From NCBI RefSeq assembly GCF_001189915.1, contig NZ_LFLS01000023.1:1-64000 (forward strand): 64,000 bases of DNA, in the 5' to 3' direction. The notes below the pieces were generated by a model. That model ran no database searches. It was not told where the DNA came from and was given only the letters and a program-made list of their open reading frames with translations. The position numbers and the translations under genes were made by a program. The DNA comes from Herbaspirillum autotrophicum. Lineage in GTDB: Bacteria; Pseudomonadota; Gammaproteobacteria; Burkholderiales; Burkholderiaceae_D. Positions 19,341 to 28,835 of the stretch are shown here, one piece after another (within the stretch, counting starts at the first letter, position 1; every line of letters begins with the position of its first letter).

Positions 19341-20189
19341 ATGTTTGTTTTGCAGTGGAGTGCAATTTTTCTGGCAGCGGCCACCACCCTGTGCCCGGCG
19401 TGGCGTCGCTTCACTGTGGGTTTGCTGATCATCGGCTATGGCGCGGCCTGCACCGGCGGTGCGCTCGGCTTTGCGGCGTTGGGGCCATTGGTACTGCTGG
19501 TATTGGCCGCATGGACGACAGCACCGCAACGTCGGCCATTGGTGCGCGGCGGCGGCCATCTGCTATTCATCGGCACTGCACTCGGACTGAGCCTGCACTG
19601 GTTTCCCGGTTTTCACAATCCGCTGATCTACGGCCCCGCCAGCATCACGCCCGATGCCGCGCCTTACACCATGTATTGGAATCTGGATAAACCGTTGATG
19701 GGGTTCTGGCTGTTGCTGGCGATGCCATGGCTGCGTCCGGCGCATTCGTTGCGAACCGCGCTGACAGCAGGCGCTGCCGGCTGGCTCATCGCTGCCATCG
19801 GCAGTCTGAGCATCGCAGTCGTCATCGGCTTTGTCGCATGGGAACCGAAAACGCCCGCCCTCAGTTGGTTATGGATGCTCAATAATTTGTTGCTGGTGAC
19901 GTTTGCCGAAGAAGCATTTTTCCGAGGCTATGTGCAAGGCGGTATCAGCCGCTGGCTGCAACACCGGGTCGGAGGCGACTGGCTGGCGCTGGCAATCGCT
20001 GCCATGCTGTTCGGACTGGCGCATGCCGGCGGCGGCTGGCAATGGATATCGCTGGCCGCGATTGCCGGCATCGGTTACGGTCTGGCCTATCGCTGCGGCG
20101 GCTTGCCGGCAGCGATGCTGGCGCACTTCGGTCTGAACCTGACGCATTTTTTCCTCTTCACGTACCCGATGCGCCAGGTCATCGGCTAA
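19341..20189 (+). CDS. CPBP-family intramembrane metalloprotease
   Basis: A 282-residue protein with about eight membrane segments. The CPBP/Abi signature is seen as AEEAFFRGYVQGG near residue 192, FGLAHAGGG near 222 and AMLAHFGLNLTHF near 262, giving the Glu-Glu, Arg and two His residues of the membrane active site. Family members act as prenyl-type CAAX proteases or as self-immunity proteins; no bacteriocin genes are nearby. It overlaps the end of the convergent MFS gene by four bases. A perfect 8-bp inverted repeat (19302-19322) lies just before its GGAGG site. Confidence 0.85.
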   Translation: MFVLQWSAIFLAAATTLCPAWRRFTVGLLIIGYGAACTGGALGFAALGPLVLLVLAAWTTAPQRRPLVRGGGHLLFIGTALGLSLHWFPGFHNPLIYGPASITPDAAPYTMYWNLDKPLMGFWLLLAMPWLRPAHSLRTALTAGAAGWLIAAIGSLSIAVVIGFVAWEPKTPALSWLWMLNNLLLVTFAEEAFFRGYVQGGISRWLQHRVGGDWLALAIAAMLFGLAHAGGGWQWISLAAIAGIGYGLAYRCGGLPAAMLAHFGLNLTHFFLFTYPMRQVIG

Positions 20190-21403
20190 GCTCTGTGCCC
20201 CGCCTCGACGCCGGCCCGGAACTCGGTCAGGTAATACAGGAGTGCCACCAGCAGGAAAGCAAACCCCAGCAAGGTGGTGCCACCCCAGCCGGCATGGGCA
20301 TAGATCCAGCCGCCCAGGGCGGAACCCAGAGCACCACCGGCAAAGAAGGTCGCCATGAACAAGCCGTTCAGACGGCTGCGCACTTCCGAACCGAGGGCAT
20401 AAATTGCGCGCTGGCTCAGCACCAGATTGGCTGACACACCGAAATCCAGAAGAATCGCCGCTACCAGCAAGACGAACAAAGCCGCCGGACTTTCACTCGA
20501 CCAGAAATGCATCAGCAAGAACGAAGCCGCCACGGCCGACATCGCCACCCCCGTCGCGACCCGGCTCCAGCCACGGTCCGCGACGCGGCCCGCAATCGGC
20601 GCCGCCACCACGCCAATGACGCCGGCAAAGGCAAACAGGGCAATGCCGCGTTGCGACAGATTGAACGCGGGACTGGCCAGCCACAGCGGCACCGTGGTCC
20701 AGAACAGGCTGAAACCGGCGAACACCAGCGCGTGATAAGCCGAACGCCGGCGCAGCACCGGCGTGGTCTTGAGCAAGGTCCACATGGATGTCATCAAGGC
20801 CATGTAATGCAAGCCTGCGGGTGGATGCCGTTGCGGCAGATAGCGCGCCAACACCAGCATCAGGCCGACGATCAGCACGGCCGATATGGCAAAAATGGCA
20901 TGCCAGCCGAACAGGTCGGTGACCAGACTGGCCAGTGGCCGCGCCAGCAAAATCCCGAGCAACAAGCCGCTCATCACACTGCCGACTGCCTTGCCGCGCG
21001 ATTGCGGCGGCGACAGATGGGCGGCATAAGGCACCAGCACCTGGGCCCCGACCGAACTGACGCCAATGGCAAATGAAGCCATGAAGAACTGGGTAGCGTT
21101 TTGCGCCAGCGCCGCACACAACAGCGACAGGCAGGTAATGCCCAAGGCAATCAGCACCAGCCGCCGGTTTTCGAACAAGTCCCCCATCGGGACAATGAAC
21201 AGCAAACCCAGGCCGTAGCCGATTTGGGTCAGCGTCACGATCAGTCCTGCCGCTCCCGGGGAAATGCCGGTAGCGGCGCTGATCGGCCCGATCAGCGGCT
21301 GCGCATAATACAGATTGGCGACGATGATGCCGGCAGCGGCAGCCAGCAGAATAATCATCCAGGCCGGAATTTCCTGATCCGGAACATATGCATGTGAGGT
21401 CAT
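20186..21403 (-). CDS. MFS transporter
   Basis: A 405-residue 12-segment major facilitator. Signature loop 2-3 reads PMGDLFENRR and the second half carries the equivalent AGRVADRGWSR. The N-terminal part (IIVANLYYAQPLIGPI) resembles the YgaY/Bcr-like group of sugar or drug efflux carriers. ATG at 21403 is used because the long upstream extension has no membrane-protein character. Substrate unknown. Confidence 0.87.
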   Translation of the reverse strand: MTSHAYVPDQEIPAWMIILLAAAAGIIVANLYYAQPLIGPISAATGISPGAAGLIVTLTQIGYGLGLLFIVPMGDLFENRRLVLIALGITCLSLLCAALAQNATQFFMASFAIGVSSVGAQVLVPYAAHLSPPQSRGKAVGSVMSGLLLGILLARPLASLVTDLFGWHAIFAISAVLIVGLMLVLARYLPQRHPPAGLHYMALMTSMWTLLKTTPVLRRRSAYHALVFAGFSLFWTTVPLWLASPAFNLSQRGIALFAFAGVIGVVAAPIAGRVADRGWSRVATGVAMSAVAASFLLMHFWSSESPAALFVLLVAAILLDFGVSANLVLSQRAIYALGSEVRSRLNGLFMATFFAGGALGSALGGWIYAHAGWGGTTLLGFAFLLVALLYYLTEFRAGVEAGHRA

Positions 21404-21586
21404 GGGGTGGGCTGAGTCGCAAAAAAGAAGCCTCACACTGTATCCGAATTGAAGCCGGCTTGCCGGTGAGCGGCCATCCTGCGGACAATGTGCGGGTCCG
21501 GCCGGGGACGACATGGTTGTAACAAGTAGCGCAAGGTACGCCGCCACCGCTACAATCGCTCTTTCTCTTGTCTCGGGAGCAGTTGC

Positions 21587-22255
21587 ATGAGCGCGTTCGG
21601 CATTACCGGCTTCGGCTTTTTCTGTCTCGCCGTCTTTGCACTCAATCTGACCCCGGGGCCCGATACCGCCTACATCGTCGGTCGCAGCGTAGCGCAGGGC
21701 CGCAGCGCCGGCCTGGTCTCGGCGCTCGGGATTTCGCTCGGCGCCTGCGGTCATACGCTGGCGTCGGCATTCGGACTGTCAGCTTTGCTGATGACCTCGG
21801 CCACCGCCTTCACCGTGATCAAGATCGCCGGCAGTGTTTATCTGGTGTATCTGGGCTTGCGCATGCTGTGGTCGACACCGGCTGCGCCCAAGGCCGGCTC
21901 CGGCAATCTGCAGCCGGCAGCCGCGCATCCATCCGCTGCCCCCTCGCTGACCCGCATTTTCTGGCAAGCAGTCATCACCAACCTGCTCAATCCGAAAGTG
22001 GCGTTGTTTTTCCTGTCCTTCTTTCCGCAGTTCGTGACGCGTGACGCACCTGATAAAACCCTGGCGTTTTTGCTGCTGGGACTGGTATTTATCGTCATGT
22101 CGACCATCTGGAACAGCTTCACCGCCCTGGTCGCTGGTACACTGGCGCACCGCGCCCGACACTCGCTGCAGATCAGAATCTGGCTGGAACGTGTGGTCGG
22201 GACTGCCTTTGTAGCAATCGGCGTCAAGCTCGCCTTTACCAAGAATTTAACGTGA
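21587..22255 (+). CDS. LysE/RhtB-family amino-acid exporter
   Basis: A 222-residue protein with about six membrane segments. The family motif LTPGPDTAYIVGRS is near residue 21 and NLLNPKVALFFLSFFPQF near 130. LysE-type carriers export amino acids such as homoserine, threonine or leucine. Its stop overlaps the GTG start of rsmB by four bases, so it is the first gene of the rsmB-ntrYX operon. Confidence 0.9.
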   Translation: MSAFGITGFGFFCLAVFALNLTPGPDTAYIVGRSVAQGRSAGLVSALGISLGACGHTLASAFGLSALLMTSATAFTVIKIAGSVYLVYLGLRMLWSTPAAPKAGSGNLQPAAAHPSAAPSLTRIFWQAVITNLLNPKVALFFLSFFPQFVTRDAPDKTLAFLLLGLVFIVMSTIWNSFTALVAGTLAHRARHSLQIRIWLERVVGTAFVAIGVKLAFTKNLT

Positions 22256-23583
22256 CCCTCGCCTCTCTGAAACCCGATTCTCTCGCCTACAGCCTGCACG
22301 GCGCGGCCCTGGCCGTCACCGAAGTACGTGCCGGCACGGCGCTGCCGCAGGCTTTGGCACGCATCTTTGCCCATACCGATGCGCCGCCGCAAGCGCGCGG
22401 TGCAATGCAGGATCTTGCCTATCTGACCATGCGCAAGCTGGGTGTCGCCGATGGGTTGCTGGCGCTGCTGGCCAACAAGCCGCCGCAGCCGGAAGTGTTG
22501 CATGGCCTGTTGTGCTGCGCGCTGAGCCTGCTGGCCAATACCGAGGATCCTGCCTATGACGCATTCACCGTGGTCAATCAGGCGGTAGAAGCAGCTGCGG
22601 CCGATCCTGAAATGAGCCATGCCAAGGGCGTGGTCAATGCCATCCTGCGACGGTTTTTGCGTGAACACGAGAATTTGTTGCCGCAAGCCGCGAAAACCCC
22701 GGCTGGCACCTGGAATTATCCGACCTGGTGGATCGACCGCATGCAAGCGGCATGGCCGAACGATTGGCAAGCCATCTTGCGTGTCGGTAATGTGCCGCCA
22801 CCGTTGAGCCTGCGCGTCAATCGCCGTAAAACCAGCGTCGCCGACTATATTCAACTGCTGCACACCAATGGCATGGCCGCGACCCAAATCGGTCCCGCTG
22901 CGGTGCGGCTGGAAAAACCGCTGCCGGTAATGCAAATTCCGGGGTTTGCCCAGGGTCTGGCATCTGTGCAGGATGCTGCCGCCCAACTGGCGGCGCCATT
23001 GCTCGACGTCCGGGACGGCATGCGGGTACTGGATGCCTGCGCGGCGCCGGGCGGCAAGACCGGTCATCTGCTGGAATGCGCCGATCTGGATCTGCTGGCG
23101 CTGGACCACGATCCCAAACGCCTGCGCCGGATTGAAGAAAACCTGCAACGGCTGCAATTGACCGCCCGCCTGCAAAGCGGTGATGCCCGTTTCGGCGCGG
23201 CGGCAACCAGCCCGCCCGGGCAGGCATGGTGGGATGGCCAGCCGTTTGACCGGATTCTGGCCGATATCCCCTGTACTGCCTCCGGCATCGTGCGGCGTCA
23301 TCCTGATATCCGCTGGCTGCGACGCAAATCGGACACCGCGCAACTTGCAACACTTTCGGCGCAAATTCTGGACAATCTTTGGCAGATGCTCAAGCCGGAT
23401 GGTAAATTGCTGCTAGTGACATGTTCGTTGTGGCCGCAGGAATCCGAACAACAGGCTGCGGCTTTTGCCAAACGTAATCATGCCGTACGTCTGCCAGCTC
23501 CCGGCCAGTTGTTGCCGGTGGTCAGCGATGAGACCGACCACGACGGCCTGTTTTACGCGCTGTTTCAAAAACCTGGTGCATGA
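22252..23583 (+). CDS. rsmB: 16S rRNA m5C967 methyltransferase RsmB
   Basis: A 443-residue enzyme with the N-terminal NusB-like RNA-binding domain (residues 1-150) and a C-terminal SAM-methyltransferase. The SAM motif is DACAAPGGKTGHLLE near residue 262, and the catalytic cysteines are in DIPCTASGIVRRHPD near 340 and LLVTCSLWPQE near 387. It modifies C967 of 16S rRNA. Translation starts at GTG within the lysE stop (GTGA), and its own stop overlaps the next ATG (ATGA). Confidence 0.93.
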   Translation: MTLASLKPDSLAYSLHGAALAVTEVRAGTALPQALARIFAHTDAPPQARGAMQDLAYLTMRKLGVADGLLALLANKPPQPEVLHGLLCCALSLLANTEDPAYDAFTVVNQAVEAAAADPEMSHAKGVVNAILRRFLREHENLLPQAAKTPAGTWNYPTWWIDRMQAAWPNDWQAILRVGNVPPPLSLRVNRRKTSVADYIQLLHTNGMAATQIGPAAVRLEKPLPVMQIPGFAQGLASVQDAAAQLAAPLLDVRDGMRVLDACAAPGGKTGHLLECADLDLLALDHDPKRLRRIEENLQRLQLTARLQSGDARFGAAATSPPGQAWWDGQPFDRILADIPCTASGIVRRHPDIRWLRRKSDTAQLATLSAQILDNLWQMLKPDGKLLLVTCSLWPQESEQQAAAFAKRNHAVRLPAPGQLLPVVSDETDHDGLFYALFQKPGA

Positions 23584-24203
23584 ATTTGACGCAATCGGCT
23601 TTCCCCATCCATCGCAGCGCCACGCCGGCATCCGGCGCAGTCAGGCTGCTCTTCGTCTGGCTCCGGCACTGCATGCTGGCCGCCTGCCTGCTGCTCGGTA
23701 TCAGCGCCCAAGCGGCTGAAATCGATATCACGCAGGCCTCGCTGGAAAATACCGATGATGGTTACCGCTTGTCGGCTTCCTATGCCTTCGAACTCAACCG
23801 CGGGCTGGAAGATGCACTGGTACGCGGCGTGCCGCTGTACTTCACTACCGACGTACAACTGACGCGCCGGCGCTGGTACTGGTTCGACGAAGTCAGCATC
23901 GCGGCCTCGCGCACCGTCCGCATTTCCTATAACGTGCTGACCCGGCAATACCATGCCGCCATCAGCGGTCAGTTGCAGCAAAGCTTCCCGACGCTGGAAG
24001 ATGCCTTGTCGCTGATCCGGCGGCCGCCGCGCTGGTACGTGGCCGATAAAAACTCACTCAAGTCGGGCGACACCTACTTTGTCGGCCTGCGCATGCGCCT
24101 CGACGTCGCGCAATTACCCAAACCATTCCAGATCAACGCACTCAATAACAGCGACTGGCGCCTGTCGTCGGACTGGAAAGAGTTCACCTTCAAAGTCGAA
24201 TGA
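23580..24203 (+). CDS. DUF4390 protein
   Basis: A 207-residue protein with an N-terminal signal or anchor segment (RHCMLAACLLLGISAQA) and a beta-rich periplasmic domain with RRRWYWFDE and RPPRWYVADKNSL. It matches DUF4390, a family encoded between rsmB and ntrY in betaproteobacteria. Four-base overlaps at both ends (ATGA) tie its translation to rsmB and ntrY. A role in signal input to NtrY is possible from context only. Confidence 0.85.
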   Translation: MNLTQSAFPIHRSATPASGAVRLLFVWLRHCMLAACLLLGISAQAAEIDITQASLENTDDGYRLSASYAFELNRGLEDALVRGVPLYFTTDVQLTRRRWYWFDEVSIAASRTVRISYNVLTRQYHAAISGQLQQSFPTLEDALSLIRRPPRWYVADKNSLKSGDTYFVGLRMRLDVAQLPKPFQINALNNSDWRLSSDWKEFTFKVE

Positions 24204-26455
24204 CCAGAACCCTGCGCTATCTGTTAGTCATCGGTGGCGGCATTATCAGTATCCTGCTGTTCCTGCTGGCCTCGGCATCTGAAAATTCCGCCATGTTCGA
24301 CCAGCATTACCCGTGGCTGCTGGGTCTGAATGCACTGGCCGCCGTGGCGTTGCTGCTGCTGGTCATCATGCTGCTGACGCGCCTGTTCAAACGTTACCGC
24401 CGGCACGAGTTCGGTTCGCGCCTGATGGCCCGGCTGGTGCTGTTGTTTGCGCTGATCGGGATTTTGCCGGGGGCCGCCATTTATCTGGTGTCGGTGCAGT
24501 TTGTATCGCGCTCGATCGAATCCTGGTTCGACGTGCGGATGGAAGCTGCGCTCGAATCCGGCCTGAATCTGGGGCGCAATGCGCTGGATTCCTCGCTCAA
24601 TGACCTGACTGCCCGCGCCCGTTCGATGGCGCAAGAGTTGTCCGACATGTCGGAAGCCGAGCAAGTCACTTACCTGTCGCGGCAACGCGATCAGAGCATG
24701 GAAGCCACGATTGTCACGGCCAATGGCCAGGTAGTGGCCACCGTCGGCGGGCGTATTGGTTTGTTGACACCGACCTTGCCGACCGCCGCCATGTTCAAGC
24801 AAGCCCGTCTGACACGCGGCTTTGCCACGGTGGAAAGTGATGATTCCCGGATCAGCGGCGAATCGGATGCCGAGGGCAATTTACGCTTGCATGTGGTGAT
24901 CGCGATTCCGTATGCCGGCAAAGGCATGAGCCTGCAAGGCGAGGGCCGCTTCCTGCAGATTTTGCAGCCAGTGCCGGATTATCTTGCCGTCAATGCCGAA
25001 ACCCTGCGTCTGGCCTACAGTGAATATCAACAACGCTCGGTTGCGCGTTCCGGCTTGCGCAAGATTTATCTGGTCACGCTGACCCTGACGCTGTTGCTGG
25101 CCATTTTTGCCGCGGTCGCCAGTGCCTTCCTGATTGCGTCCGATCTGGCCAAACCTCTGCTGTTGCTGGCCGAAGGCACCAAGGCGGTGGCCGAAGGCAA
25201 CCTGTCGCCGCGTCCGATTGTGGCGACCTCTGACGAACTCGGCACCCTGACCCAGTCCTTCAACGCCATGACCCGCCAATTGCTGGAAGCGCGCACGGCG
25301 GTGGAACAGAACCGGGCCGAACTGGAAAATGCCAAGGCCTATCTGGAGTCGGTACTGGGCAACATGTCTGCCGGGGTGATGGTGCTCGACGATGAGTTCA
25401 AGATTGTCAGCACCAACGGTTCGGTGCAACGCATCCTTGGTTACGATTTCAGTGATTACATTGGCATCCCGCTGCATACCATCGATGGCCAGGCCTTTTT
25501 TGCGGAAGCCATCATCAAGGCGTTTTCCGAGCAACGCGCGCAATTGGCGGGCGACAGCTCGCACGACGGACTGCATTGGCAGCAACAACTGGAACTGCCG
25601 CGCATCGGCGCCAGCGGCGGTGGCGACGAGCAGGACAAGGTGACCTTGCTGGCACGTGGCTCGCATCTGCCGGTGGAAGCGGGGGTCGGTTACGTGGTGG
25701 TATTCGACGATATCAGCAATGTGATTTCGGCCCAGCGTTCGATTGCGTGGGGCGAGGTCGCGCGCCGGCTGGCGCATGAAATCAAGAATCCGCTGACGCC
25801 GATCCAGTTGTCGGCCGAGCGTCTGCAAATGCGTTTGTCCGACAAGCTGATGCCGCAAGACGCTGCAATTCTGGACAAAAGCACAACGACTATCGTCAAT
25901 CAGGTGGCCGCCATGAAGCGCATGGTGGATGATTTCCGCGATTACGCGCGCACCCCGCCGGCCAAACCCTCGGCGCTGGATCTGAATGAACTGACGGAAG
26001 AAATCCTGCATCTCTATCTGGCCGGCGACGGCCGCGACGTGATTCATTCAAGATTGGCGCCGGATCTGCCGAAAGTAATGGGTGACGCGACCCAGCTGCG
26101 CCAGGTGATCCACAACCTGCTGCAAAATGCGCAGGACGCTGTCATGGAAAGCGGCCACGCCGAGCCGCGCATCGATATCGTGACGGAACAGATCAATTAT
26201 CAGGGCTCCGACGGCACGGTGCGGGCGGCGGTGCGGCTGTCGATTACCGATAACGGTCCCGGCTTTGCGCCAAAAATTCTGGCACGTGCCTTCGAACCTT
26301 ATGTAACATCAAAACCTAAAGGGACTGGCCTTGGACTGGCGATGGTCAAAAAGATCATCGATGAGCACGGCGGTCGGATCGACATACAAAACCGATCAGA
26401 AACAAGAGGCGCAAAAATATTGATTTTGCTGTTAAAGTTAGCGCCTGATGTATAA
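24200..26455 (+). CDS. ntrY: NtrY-type membrane sensor histidine kinase
   Basis: A 751-residue kinase. It has N-terminal membrane segments (residues 5-27, 35-60, 75-100), a periplasmic or extracytoplasmic sensor region, another membrane segment near 285-310, HAMP near 310-365, PAS near 375-490, HisKA with phospho-acceptor in RLAHEIKNPLTPIQLSAERL, and HATPase with ITDNGPGF and GTGLGLAMVKKIIDEHGG. NtrY/NtrX systems respond to nitrogen or redox status. It starts within the DUF4390 stop and is followed by a response regulator 135 bp downstream. Confidence 0.92.
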   Translation: MTRTLRYLLVIGGGIISILLFLLASASENSAMFDQHYPWLLGLNALAAVALLLLVIMLLTRLFKRYRRHEFGSRLMARLVLLFALIGILPGAAIYLVSVQFVSRSIESWFDVRMEAALESGLNLGRNALDSSLNDLTARARSMAQELSDMSEAEQVTYLSRQRDQSMEATIVTANGQVVATVGGRIGLLTPTLPTAAMFKQARLTRGFATVESDDSRISGESDAEGNLRLHVVIAIPYAGKGMSLQGEGRFLQILQPVPDYLAVNAETLRLAYSEYQQRSVARSGLRKIYLVTLTLTLLLAIFAAVASAFLIASDLAKPLLLLAEGTKAVAEGNLSPRPIVATSDELGTLTQSFNAMTRQLLEARTAVEQNRAELENAKAYLESVLGNMSAGVMVLDDEFKIVSTNGSVQRILGYDFSDYIGIPLHTIDGQAFFAEAIIKAFSEQRAQLAGDSSHDGLHWQQQLELPRIGASGGGDEQDKVTLLARGSHLPVEAGVGYVVVFDDISNVISAQRSIAWGEVARRLAHEIKNPLTPIQLSAERLQMRLSDKLMPQDAAILDKSTTTIVNQVAAMKRMVDDFRDYARTPPAKPSALDLNELTEEILHLYLAGDGRDVIHSRLAPDLPKVMGDATQLRQVIHNLLQNAQDAVMESGHAEPRIDIVTEQINYQGSDGTVRAAVRLSITDNGPGFAPKILARAFEPYVTSKPKGTGLGLAMVKKIIDEHGGRIDIQNRSETRGAKILILLLKLAPDV

Positions 26456-26590
26456 GGATTAAGATTTTCATGTCTGCGGCGACGTTTCATTGTGTTTTAT
26501 ATGAGATGCCGAATTCCACAGCAGGGAAATTTCAAAAATATTCCAAGCTCATTCCATAAATGAGTACTAGCAAACGAGGAAAGCAGGCAC

Positions 26591-27319
26591 ATGGCTAACA
26601 TCCTGGTCGTCGATGACGAAATGGGTATCCGCGAATTGCTCTCAGAAATTCTGGGCGACGAGGGACATGTCGTAGCAACAGCGGAAAATGCGCAACAAGC
26701 GCGAGAGCTGCGAATAGGCAGTGTTCCCGACTTGGTGCTGCTTGACATATGGATGCCCGATACCGACGGCGTCACCTTGCTCAAGGAATGGCAACGCGAC
26801 GGCTTGCTGACGATGCCCGTCATCATGATGTCCGGTCATGCCACCATCGATACCGCAGTGGAAGCAACCCGCATTGGCGCCCTGAACTTTCTGGAAAAGC
26901 CGATTGCGCTGCAAAAACTGCTCAAGGCCGTGCAGCAGGGTCTCTCTCACAGCCGCGAACCGGTCGCGCGTCCGGTCTCTTATCTGCGCCCCATCGTCAA
27001 CAACAATACCGAAAGCCCTGATCATCCGGCTGCGGTGTCGTCCTATGCCGCACCGGTCGCGATTGATCCGGGCCACGGCCTGACGCAGGCGCCGGCGTTT
27101 GCACCGATTGCCGACAACGCCTCGCATATTTCCTTCGATCTGCCGCTGCGCGAAGCGCGTGATGCATTCGAGCGCGCCTACTTCGAATACCATCTGGTGC
27201 GCGAAAACGGCAGCATGACGCGCGTCGCTGAACGGACCGGACTGGAACGCACGCACCTGTACCGCAAACTCAAACAATTAGGTGTCGAGCCTGGTAAATT
27301 GTCGAAAAAAGGCAACTGA
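26591..27319 (+). CDS. NtrX-like response regulator without AAA+ domain
   Basis: A 242-residue protein with an N-terminal receiver (acidic pocket VVDDE, phospho-Asp52 in LLDIWMPDTDG, MMSGHATID, Lys in FLEKPIA), a poorly conserved linker of about 70 residues (125-195), and a C-terminal Fis-type helix-turn-helix (SMTRVAERTGLERTHLYRKL). Classical NtrX is about 450 residues with a sigma-54-interacting AAA+ ATPase in the middle; that module is absent and the frame shows no sign of recent damage. It should therefore bind DNA without activating sigma-54 directly. A CTCATT/AATGAG inverted repeat lies upstream at 26548-26564. Confidence 0.88.
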   Translation: MANILVVDDEMGIRELLSEILGDEGHVVATAENAQQARELRIGSVPDLVLLDIWMPDTDGVTLLKEWQRDGLLTMPVIMMSGHATIDTAVEATRIGALNFLEKPIALQKLLKAVQQGLSHSREPVARPVSYLRPIVNNNTESPDHPAAVSSYAAPVAIDPGHGLTQAPAFAPIADNASHISFDLPLREARDAFERAYFEYHLVRENGSMTRVAERTGLERTHLYRKLKQLGVEPGKLSKKGN

Positions 27320-27573
27320 CCGCGCTGCATCATCAACCCTGCAGCGACCAGGCATTTTCACCGCTGATCCGGAACCGGAGTCTGTTCCGCTGACTCGTGT
27401 GCACGCAGCATTACCGGCACACGGGGATATTTCCTTGCCGCCCCACAAGTTCTTGCGCCATCTGCCGTAACCAGAGATAACACCGTTGCACTCAGGGGGA
27501 TCCGGCCGGCCCCTTGAAATTCACGATCCTGACGCCATTTCCTTATCAAAGCCAGTCTGAACAAGGAGCAGTT

Positions 27574-27831
27574 ATGAATCTGATCTACAACAGTGAGCAA
27601 TACAGCGTCGTTGAGTTCGGTGCTGACCATGACCATGAAGCGCTGCGTTTCGGCGGCTACGAAATCATGGACAAATCAGGCCAGCGCGAGATTTTCATCG
27701 ACGGTCCGGCCGCCGAACTGTTTCGCAAGAATGTACAGGAACTGATTGCCTCGGAACCGACCATGGAAGACATTGATACCTTCCTGAGCAAGTACGATGT
27801 GATGATGCGCCACCCGATGAGCCTGCACTAA
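27574..27831 (+). CDS. DUF3567 protein
   Basis: An 85-residue protein, start MNLIYNSEQYSVVEFG, containing RFGGYEIMDKSGQREIFIDG and ending KYDVMMRHPMSLH. It matches DUF3567, a small conserved family of Burkholderiales with no known function. The ATG at 27574 has an AAGGAG site nine bases upstream, so the longer frame from 27514 is rejected. It follows a 254-bp gap in which I see only a weak GGAAC/GTTCC repeat. Confidence 0.85.
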   Translation: MNLIYNSEQYSVVEFGADHDHEALRFGGYEIMDKSGQREIFIDGPAAELFRKNVQELIASEPTMEDIDTFLSKYDVMMRHPMSLH

Positions 27832-27973
27832 CAGTCGTTCCCCCGGATACCAGCCGCACTTCAGCAGCACCGCGTGCGCTGGTCCGCCCCCCCTCCCCCA
27901 CGCATTGCCCGGCAGCAGGTATCATCATGGCTTTGCCTGAGCGCCCAATGCATTTCTTTTCCCCGGTATTCGC

Positions 27974-28810
27974 ATGAGCAGCGCGGTGATCGCGCTGGTA
28001 TTGTTGGCGGCCCTGTTGCATGCATCATGGAACGCGTTGCTCAAAAGCAGCGACGATCGCCTTGGCGTCCTGACGCTGATGACCATCGGCGCCGGAATCG
28101 GCGCCATCCCGCTGGTTATCTGGGGGGCGATGCCCACTGCGGCAAGCTGGCCCTACATCATCTTGTCGGCCATTCTGCACACCGGTTACAACCTGTTTTT
28201 GATCCGTGCTTACCGGATCGGCGACTTCAGCCAGTCCTATCCGATTGCGCGCGGCTCATCGCCGCTGCTGGTTGCACTCGGCGCGGCATTATTGGCGGGT
28301 GAACAAATGAACTGGTGGACCTTGCTCGGTATCGTGCTGGTATCGGCCGGTATCATCAGCCTAGCGCAATTGAAGAGTCGCGCCAGTCTGGCAGCGCCGC
28401 TGGCGGCCTTTACTACCGGCGCCTTCATTGCCGCTTACACCATCACCGACGGCATCGGTGCGCGCCTGTCGGGCGATGCACTGGCCTATGCCGGCTGGCT
28501 GTTTGTACTCGACAGCATTCCGCTGGCATTGATTTATCTGTGGCAACACCGGCGCTTGCCGCTGAGCACCACACCGCGGCAGACACTGGTTGGACTGGGC
28601 GGCGGCGTGATGTCGCTGCTGGCGTACGGGATCGTGATTTGGGCGGTAACACTGGCGCCGATGGGGGCGGTTTCGGCATTGCGCGAAACATCGGTCTTGT
28701 TTGCAGCGCTGATCGGCTGGCTGTTTCTGGGCGAGAAGCTGACCGTGCGGCGACTGTCAGCCTGCGTCGTGATCGTGCTGGGCGCCAGCGTGCTGGGATT
28801 GCATCGCTGA
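27974..28810 (+). CDS. EamA/DMT-family transporter
   Basis: A 278-residue protein with ten hydrophobic segments in two halves. The motif LLHASWNALLKSS at the N-terminus and AYRIGDFSQSYPIARGSSPLLVALGA near residue 80 are typical of the EamA group. The C-terminal half has ALRETSVLFAALIGWLFLGEKLT, the canonical EamA end. Probable exporter of unknown substrate; not closely similar to the other EamA protein at 17.1 kb. Confidence 0.87.
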   Translation: MSSAVIALVLLAALLHASWNALLKSSDDRLGVLTLMTIGAGIGAIPLVIWGAMPTAASWPYIILSAILHTGYNLFLIRAYRIGDFSQSYPIARGSSPLLVALGAALLAGEQMNWWTLLGIVLVSAGIISLAQLKSRASLAAPLAAFTTGAFIAAYTITDGIGARLSGDALAYAGWLFVLDSIPLALIYLWQHRRLPLSTTPRQTLVGLGGGVMSLLAYGIVIWAVTLAPMGAVSALRETSVLFAALIGWLFLGEKLTVRRLSACVVIVLGASVLGLHR

Positions 28811-28835
28811 TTGCGGCAATCCCGGCACGCTCACA

